Below the pieces are notes generated by a model that was given only the letters and a program-made list of their open reading frames with translations, was not told the origin of the DNA and searched no databases. Source: Arachnopeziza araneosa (taxonomy: Eukaryota; Ascomycota; Leotiomycetes; Helotiales; Arachnopezizaceae). From it: 64,000 bases of DNA. The position numbers were made by a program, and so were the translations under genes. This document shows, in pieces, positions 59,421 through 64,000 of the stretch. Every line of letters starts with the position of its first letter. The first letter of the stretch is position 1. The stretch covers positions 28,053 through 92,052 of the forward strand of contig QYAI01000148.1 in NCBI GenBank assembly GCA_003988855.1. Direction: 5' to 3'.

Positions 59421-59983
59421 ACGTCAGTGACATTTGACATACGGTAAGAGTTCAACCTACCGCCGACCTCGAATCCCGTCTCTGAGCTCTATGCTCACCA
59501 TCCGGCGCAGCTTTTGCCTCACGAAGTCGCTAGCACGTAACCTTAAACGAACAGACGAATGAGAAGGAAGAAAAGAGCTATGTAAGCGGATGAGTAAGCA
59601 TGGATGTTACAGTCAAGCCTACGAGAAGACTGTTCTGTAGGGAAGAGATACTGCCATGGGAAGCTTCATCTAGGAATCTTACGAATCTGGATTCTCGTGA
59701 GTAGTTATGAGTCTAGTCGCTGGTGCCAAGGCGTTTGAGATACTCACACCATGGCCCGATTCTTAAAACTATAGCGCAGAGGTTTAGGATTTATAGGTGG
59801 AGAAGGTGTCCTCTTCCCTTGATTCTCTTTTACTCTCCTTTTCTTGTTCTTCGTGTGTCTCTATTTCTTTCTGCAGCCGCGTCACCTCACACAGTCTCTC
59901 GCCTAGTTGCTCTCCAGCGACATAGTACTATATATACCGTGACAGACGGAGGTAAACCCAGCCTATCATTTCCCTTTAATACC

Positions 59984-62900
59984 ATGGCCACCCAATCTCC
60001 CTCAGAAGGGGGCCAACCAGTCCCGGAGACCGTCGTGCAGCAATCCATCCTTCAGCAAGCAGAAGCTGTCGTTGAAGGCCAGACCAATTCCGCAAGACCA
60101 ACGAGACTGGAAGAGACTGACCTCCTCGATGGGGCCGAGGACTACATGCCCCCTCCTGCGTACGGCGACATCTATGGCGAGATCCACGACGAAAAAGATG
60201 GCCTGGGTGCTCGTGTCACCGACGACGGCCGTGTCAACATCCGCATCAATCAGTTCAACCGCCGTCTATCCCAGATCTTTACTCCAGCTTTACGTCAACA
60301 CGTCCAGAGTGTCCAAGATAGTCGCCCGCCTCCTCCCCTCTACATTCCCCGTTCCTTAGGAGGCGAGGAGGGAATTCATCCACCACCACCCTTAAACGTC
60401 GTCATGCAGGTCGTGGGCTCTCGTGGAGACGTGCAACCCTTCGTGGCCTTGGGAAAGGTCTTAAAAGAAACCTACGGCCATCGCGTACGTCTAGCGACTC
60501 ATCCCAACTTCAAGAGCTTTGTACAGGAGAATGGCCTGGAATTCTTCAGTATCGGTGGCGACCCCTCCCGGCTCATGGCCTTCATGGTCAAGAATCCCGG
60601 CCTGATGCCTGGCTTTCGTAGTCTACTCAGTGGAGATGTCGGTCAGCGAAGAAGAGACGTTGCCGAGTACATTCAAGGCTGCTGGCGATCATGTTACAAA
60701 GCCGGTGACGGAATGGGTCTTGGTCCTCCCGACCATGACCTTTCCGAGCCTGCAGCAAGACCCTTCGTCGCCGACTGCATTATCGCCAACCCCCCAAGCT
60801 TTGCCCATATCCATTGCGCAGAGAAGCTGGGCATCCCTCTCCATATCATGTTCACTATGCCATATAGTCCCACCCAGGACTATCCCCATCCACTTGCGAA
60901 CATCCAATCCTCCAATGCCGACCCTCAACTCACAAATTACATCACTTATGCGATGATCGAAGTCCTCATGTGGCAGGGCCTAGGGGACATCATCAACCGA
61001 TTTCGCGTCAAGTGTCTCGGTTTGGATCCCGTGAGTCTGATCTGGGCACCCTCGATGCTCCAGCGTCTCAAAGTCCCTCACACCTACTGCTGGTCTCCGG
61101 CTCTGATAGCCAAACCGAAAGACTGGGGACCTCACATATCCATCTCCGGCTTCTACTTTCTCAGCTTGGCTGATAATTACACTCCTGCCCCTGACCTCCA
61201 AGCATTTCTCGACGCCGGTCCACCCCCCGTCTACATAGGATTCGGGAGCATCGTTTTAAAAGATCCCAACGCCATGACAGAGCTAATCCTCGAGGCCGTG
61301 AGGAAGACGGGCCAGCGCGTACTTCTCTCCAAGGGCTGGGGAGGCATGGGCGCCGACGAGCTTCGTCTCCCCGATGGCGTTTTCATGCTCGGCAACGTAC
61401 CGCACGACTGGCTCTTTCAGCACGTCTCGTGCGTCGTTCACCATGGCGGCGCAGGAACCACGGCGGCAGGCATTACCGCAGGCCGGCCGACTGTAGTCGT
61501 TCCATTCTTTGGAGACCAGCTATTCTGGGGTGCCGTCGTCTCTAAAGCAGGCGCTGGCCCCGATCCCATCCCTCATAAACAACTCACAGCGGACAAACTC
61601 GCCGATGCCATCAACTTCTGCCTCACGTCTGAAAGGCTGGAATGCGCTAAAGAACTCGCAGGCAAGATGGCGGCAGAGCGAGGCAGCGATATGGGTGCTC
61701 AGTCGTTCCATCAACATCTCGAGGTTGACCGACTCCGTTGCACCCTCGCACCATCTCGACCCGCTGCGTGGCGCATCAAGCGCACCCTAGTCAGGTTGAG
61801 CCCTTTTGCTGCCTGTACTTTAGCGAATGCAAATCTTGTGGATTTCCATGACTTGAAGCTCTTTCGGGCACAAGAATACTACACCGACGAAGGTCCTTGG
61901 GATCCCATCTCCGGATTCGCCACGGCAGTTTTTGGGGCCATCAGCAGCATGGCCTTGGGGGTAGCCGATTTTCCATCTGAGACGTTAAAAGGTTTGCTTA
62001 TTCCGTTCGGGTCCAGCCGACGACAGCAATCCCAAGCATCAGCGTCAACTCCCACCTCAAACATCGGTTCAAGGTCCCAAGGCCAGTTGAGTCCCAAACA
62101 AGGCCATGACATGCTCCGCCAGACTGGCGTGCATACGAGCAAAGGCTTTGGGCGTATCGCAAAGGCGGCTCTACAGTCACCTATGGAACTCTCACTGAGC
62201 ATTACCGAAGGCTTTCACAATGCCCCTAAGCTTTGGGGAGACGATACCGTGCGCCCTCAACAACAAGTCAGCGATCTCAAGTCAGGCGCCAAGGCCGTAG
62301 GAAAAGAATTTGCCTTTGGCTGGTATGATGGCGTTACTGGCCTGGTCACCCAGCCCTGGAAAGGCGCTCAGAAAGAGGGAACGAGCGGCTTTCTCAAAGG
62401 AATCGGCAAAGGGATCGGAGGATTTGTAACCAAGCCCGGCGCAGCCCTCTTTGGGATCCCCAGCTACTTCATGAAGGGGGTACACAGAGAGGTGCAGAAG
62501 CTATTCGGCACCAATGTGCAGAACTACATCATCGCGTCCAGGGCAGCTCAAGGATACGAGGAGTGGCTGCAGAGCTCCGATGCAGACAAGCAAGACGTCA
62601 TCGATCGTTGGGAGCTCATCCAGAAATACCTGAAGAAAAAACACAACCCTGACGAGATGGTGCGAGATATCCTGGAAGCACAGCAAAAGATGAACATTGG
62701 GGACAGAGAAGCGATTCCAAACTTCCGACATACTGCGAGCTCCGCTCAATCCGCCAACAGTGCAGATGCTTCGACCCAAGATTCTGAGAGTGCCATGCTC
62801 GCCCTTGGTGTTTCAGAGTCCACTTTGCCTGCCACTACAGCCCCCGAAGAATCGCTGGGAGCGGCTGAGATCAACGAAACCATCCGACTGTCAGTCCAGG

Positions 62901-63178
62901 AGACATCACGTGGAGACGCCGAAGAGGATGTTAATGTGGAGCGGACGATTCAGGAAAACATATCTCAGCTTCAACGCCAACGACGAGAAGCTGCCGATCA
63001 GGAGAATTTGCGCCAGGTGATAGCAACCAGCGAAGCTGAAGCTCGGCGACAAGCACGCGAAGCATTGGAATACAGTAGAACTTGGATATATCGGATCAAA
63101 AAATCAGCCACTTTACCTCCGATATATCCAGGTTTCCGAACAATCCAGGTTGCTTATATAATCATATTGCTTATATAA
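59984..63178 (+). CDS. Large sterol-glucosyltransferase-like protein (fungal GT1) with C-terminal tail
   Basis: From the ATG at 59984 (MATQSPSEGG; longer in-frame starts upstream look unlikely) the frame gives about 1064 residues. After a disordered, Pro-rich N-terminus, the GT28-like N-terminal domain begins at about residue 135 ('VVMQVVGSRGDVQPFVALGK', Gly and Asp of the acceptor loop). The donor domain contains 'VVHHGGAGTTAAGITAGRP' at about residue 485 and 'FFGDQLFWGAVV'. A C-terminal region (about residues 770-850) carries Gly-rich amphipathic segments ('GVTGLVTQPWKGAQKEG', 'GIGKGIGGFVTKPGAALFGI') like those of VPS13/ATG2 C-termini, then UIM-like helices near 965-1015. The PH/GRAM part of classical Atg26 is not seen. 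The last 30 or so residues come from repeat DNA at 63.08-63.18 kb, so the natural end is probably lost or altered. Confidence 0.88.
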   Translation: MATQSPSEGGQPVPETVVQQSILQQAEAVVEGQTNSARPTRLEETDLLDGAEDYMPPPAYGDIYGEIHDEKDGLGARVTDDGRVNIRINQFNRRLSQIFTPALRQHVQSVQDSRPPPPLYIPRSLGGEEGIHPPPPLNVVMQVVGSRGDVQPFVALGKVLKETYGHRVRLATHPNFKSFVQENGLEFFSIGGDPSRLMAFMVKNPGLMPGFRSLLSGDVGQRRRDVAEYIQGCWRSCYKAGDGMGLGPPDHDLSEPAARPFVADCIIANPPSFAHIHCAEKLGIPLHIMFTMPYSPTQDYPHPLANIQSSNADPQLTNYITYAMIEVLMWQGLGDIINRFRVKCLGLDPVSLIWAPSMLQRLKVPHTYCWSPALIAKPKDWGPHISISGFYFLSLADNYTPAPDLQAFLDAGPPPVYIGFGSIVLKDPNAMTELILEAVRKTGQRVLLSKGWGGMGADELRLPDGVFMLGNVPHDWLFQHVSCVVHHGGAGTTAAGITAGRPTVVVPFFGDQLFWGAVVSKAGAGPDPIPHKQLTADKLADAINFCLTSERLECAKELAGKMAAERGSDMGAQSFHQHLEVDRLRCTLAPSRPAAWRIKRTLVRLSPFAACTLANANLVDFHDLKLFRAQEYYTDEGPWDPISGFATAVFGAISSMALGVADFPSETLKGLLIPFGSSRRQQSQASASTPTSNIGSRSQGQLSPKQGHDMLRQTGVHTSKGFGRIAKAALQSPMELSLSITEGFHNAPKLWGDDTVRPQQQVSDLKSGAKAVGKEFAFGWYDGVTGLVTQPWKGAQKEGTSGFLKGIGKGIGGFVTKPGAALFGIPSYFMKGVHREVQKLFGTNVQNYIIASRAAQGYEEWLQSSDADKQDVIDRWELIQKYLKKKHNPDEMVRDILEAQQKMNIGDREAIPNFRHTASSAQSANSADASTQDSESAMLALGVSESTLPATTAPEESLGAAEINETIRLSVQETSRGDAEEDVNVERTIQENISQLQRQRREAADQENLRQVIATSEAEARRQAREALEYSRTWIYRIKKSATLPPIYPGFRTIQVAYIIILLI
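63084..63129. repeat. Perfect inverted repeat inside the 3' end of the glycosyltransferase frame
   Basis: GGATATATCGGA (63084-63095) and TCCGATATATCC (63118-63129) are perfect complements separated by 22 bases; one more base pair extends the stem. It is followed by two copies of TTGCTTATATAA (63150-63161 and 63167-63178). Such nested short repeats are typical of transposon ends or MITEs. Confidence 0.6.
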
Positions 63179-64000
63179 CGTATTTAATAAGCGAGCTGGT
63201 CATATATGCGAGCTGGTCACCAAGACGCGTCTTACCTCAGTCTAGCCTAAATGCTACCACGCAACAACACCTAGTCCACTCAAGCTNAGGGCCGAATTGC
63301 TCTTGCAATAGAGGCCCTTAAACAAGGCTATTTTACTAGTGTTCGAAGTGCTGCAAACGCGTACGATGTGCCTCGGTCTACACTTTAAAGTCGCGTTAAC
63401 AAGACTTTTGCACGACACGAATTAAAGCTTACAAATCGAAAGCTTACAGATACTAAAGAATCAGTACTTGTAGAATAGATATTATCTATAGACTAGCGTA
63501 GTTTATCTTTTCGAAATAAGACTGTACGACAAATAGCGAACTTGCTTCTCGAAAAACAATCGAACCTTAGCCTGGAAGAATACCTCTTAGTTAGCAAGCT
63601 ATAGGCTTATAACTTTGTACGAAGACACGATGCTTTAAAGTCACGATATAATCGAAAATATGATTACNAAAGAGCAAAATGCGAAGATCCTGTAGTTATT
63701 CGAGCTTGGTTTCGGCTTGTACAGAATACAATTGCTAAGTATAGCATTCTTGAAGACNACATATATAACTTCGACGAGACAAGGTTTCAGATAAGAGTTA
63801 TTACAACTGCAAAGGTTATTACAGAAGCAGAGAGAAGCAATAGGCCTGTCTTAATACAGCCTAGAAATCAAGAATAGGTTACAGCTATTAATTGCATATT
63901 CTTATTGTCACGAATCTAAGACCTCCCATTCGTGATCACGTGCCAAGAGCTAGCCTTGCAAGGCTGAAGCCAGGCCACCAGGCAGACTAGCGCGTCTGGG
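63174..64000 (+). mobile_element. Decayed Fot1/pogo-type DNA transposon, cut by the window end
   Basis: Left part shows GCGAGCTGGTCA twice (63191-63202, 63208-63219). From about 63293 one frame resembles a Fot1-type transposase: N-terminal HTH 'IALAIEALKQGYFTSVRSAA' and 'AYDVPRSTL', then 'KLTDTKESVLVE', 'YNFVRRHDALKSRYNRKYDY', 'AWFRLVQNTIAKY' and the DDE-like 'IYNFDETRFQI'. The frame is broken by many stops (for example after 'PRSTL', after 'SVLVE', within 'SID-RSLS', before 'AYNFVRR', and after 'PRNQE'). Family pattern suggests these replace CAA/CAG (Gln) or TGG (Trp) codons, that is C-to-T and G-to-A changes typical of RIP. Three N bases (63286, 63667, 63758) mark uncertain assembly. No active transposase can be made. 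Confidence 0.8.

Noticed and set aside
1..64000. CRISPR arrays, bacterial operons or Shine-Dalgarno signals
   Set aside because: No regular repeat-spacer structure was seen and the gene structure is eukaryotic.

Overview
This is a 64 kb piece of a filamentous ascomycete genome. The evidence is the many short (about 45-70 bp) GT-AG introns, the typical ascomycete families (HR-PKS, NRPS, HET, Zn2Cys6 regulator, fungal GT1, GH114, GH128) and the repeat-induced-point-mutation (RIP)-like decay of a Fot1/pogo transposase. The gene mix and several relict families suggest Leotiomycetes, but nothing here proves the class.

Layout: (1) 1-4.6 kb is gene-poor and holds a broken fusion of a fungal STAND-type N-terminal domain with a DnaJ C-terminal domain. 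(2) 4.7-8 kb holds a HhH-GPD DNA glycosylase and a secreted GH114 enzyme. (3) 8.1-23 kb is a possible small NRPS locus: a six-exon amino-acid permease, a TauD-type dioxygenase, a degenerate 50 bp tandem repeat, a short NRPS (half C-A-T-C) and a 14-TM-type MFS exporter. (4) 23.5-24.5 kb is a HET relic with three in-frame stops. (5) 25-29 kb is a divergent pair, a nucleobase transporter (UapA/UapC family with an altered signature motif) and an ATZ/TRZ-type amidohydrolase, sharing a promoter with GATA sites. (6) 29.5-45 kb is the most interesting block: an intact highly reducing PKS (KS-AT-DH-CMeT-ER-KR-ACP, no thioesterase) divergent from an FSH1 serine hydrolase, an MGT-type glycosyltransferase and a CYP52-like P450. 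Together these look like a polyketide glycolipid pathway. (7) 46.7-55 kb holds a GPI-type GH128 glucanase, a second P450, an intact HET protein and a stand-alone membrane terpene-cyclase-like protein. (8) 55.3-57 kb is a graveyard: a Cys-rich ORF, a 3'-5' exonuclease relic and a collagen-like relic. (9) 57.6-64 kb holds a Zn2Cys6 regulator, a large sterol-glucosyltransferase-like protein whose 3' end runs into repeat DNA, and a decayed Fot1/pogo transposase cut by the window end.

How the parts may work together: in the 29.5-45 kb block the PKS would build a reduced, C-methylated chain, the FSH1 hydrolase would release it as a free acid, the CYP52-like P450 would hydroxylate it and the glycosyltransferase would add sugar to the new hydroxyl. 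That is the logic of sophorolipid and ustilagic acid synthesis, with a PKS in place of fatty acid synthase. This is inference from family membership and adjacency. Exon borders were placed by eye from splice signals, reading frame and family motifs; no alignment or database search was run.
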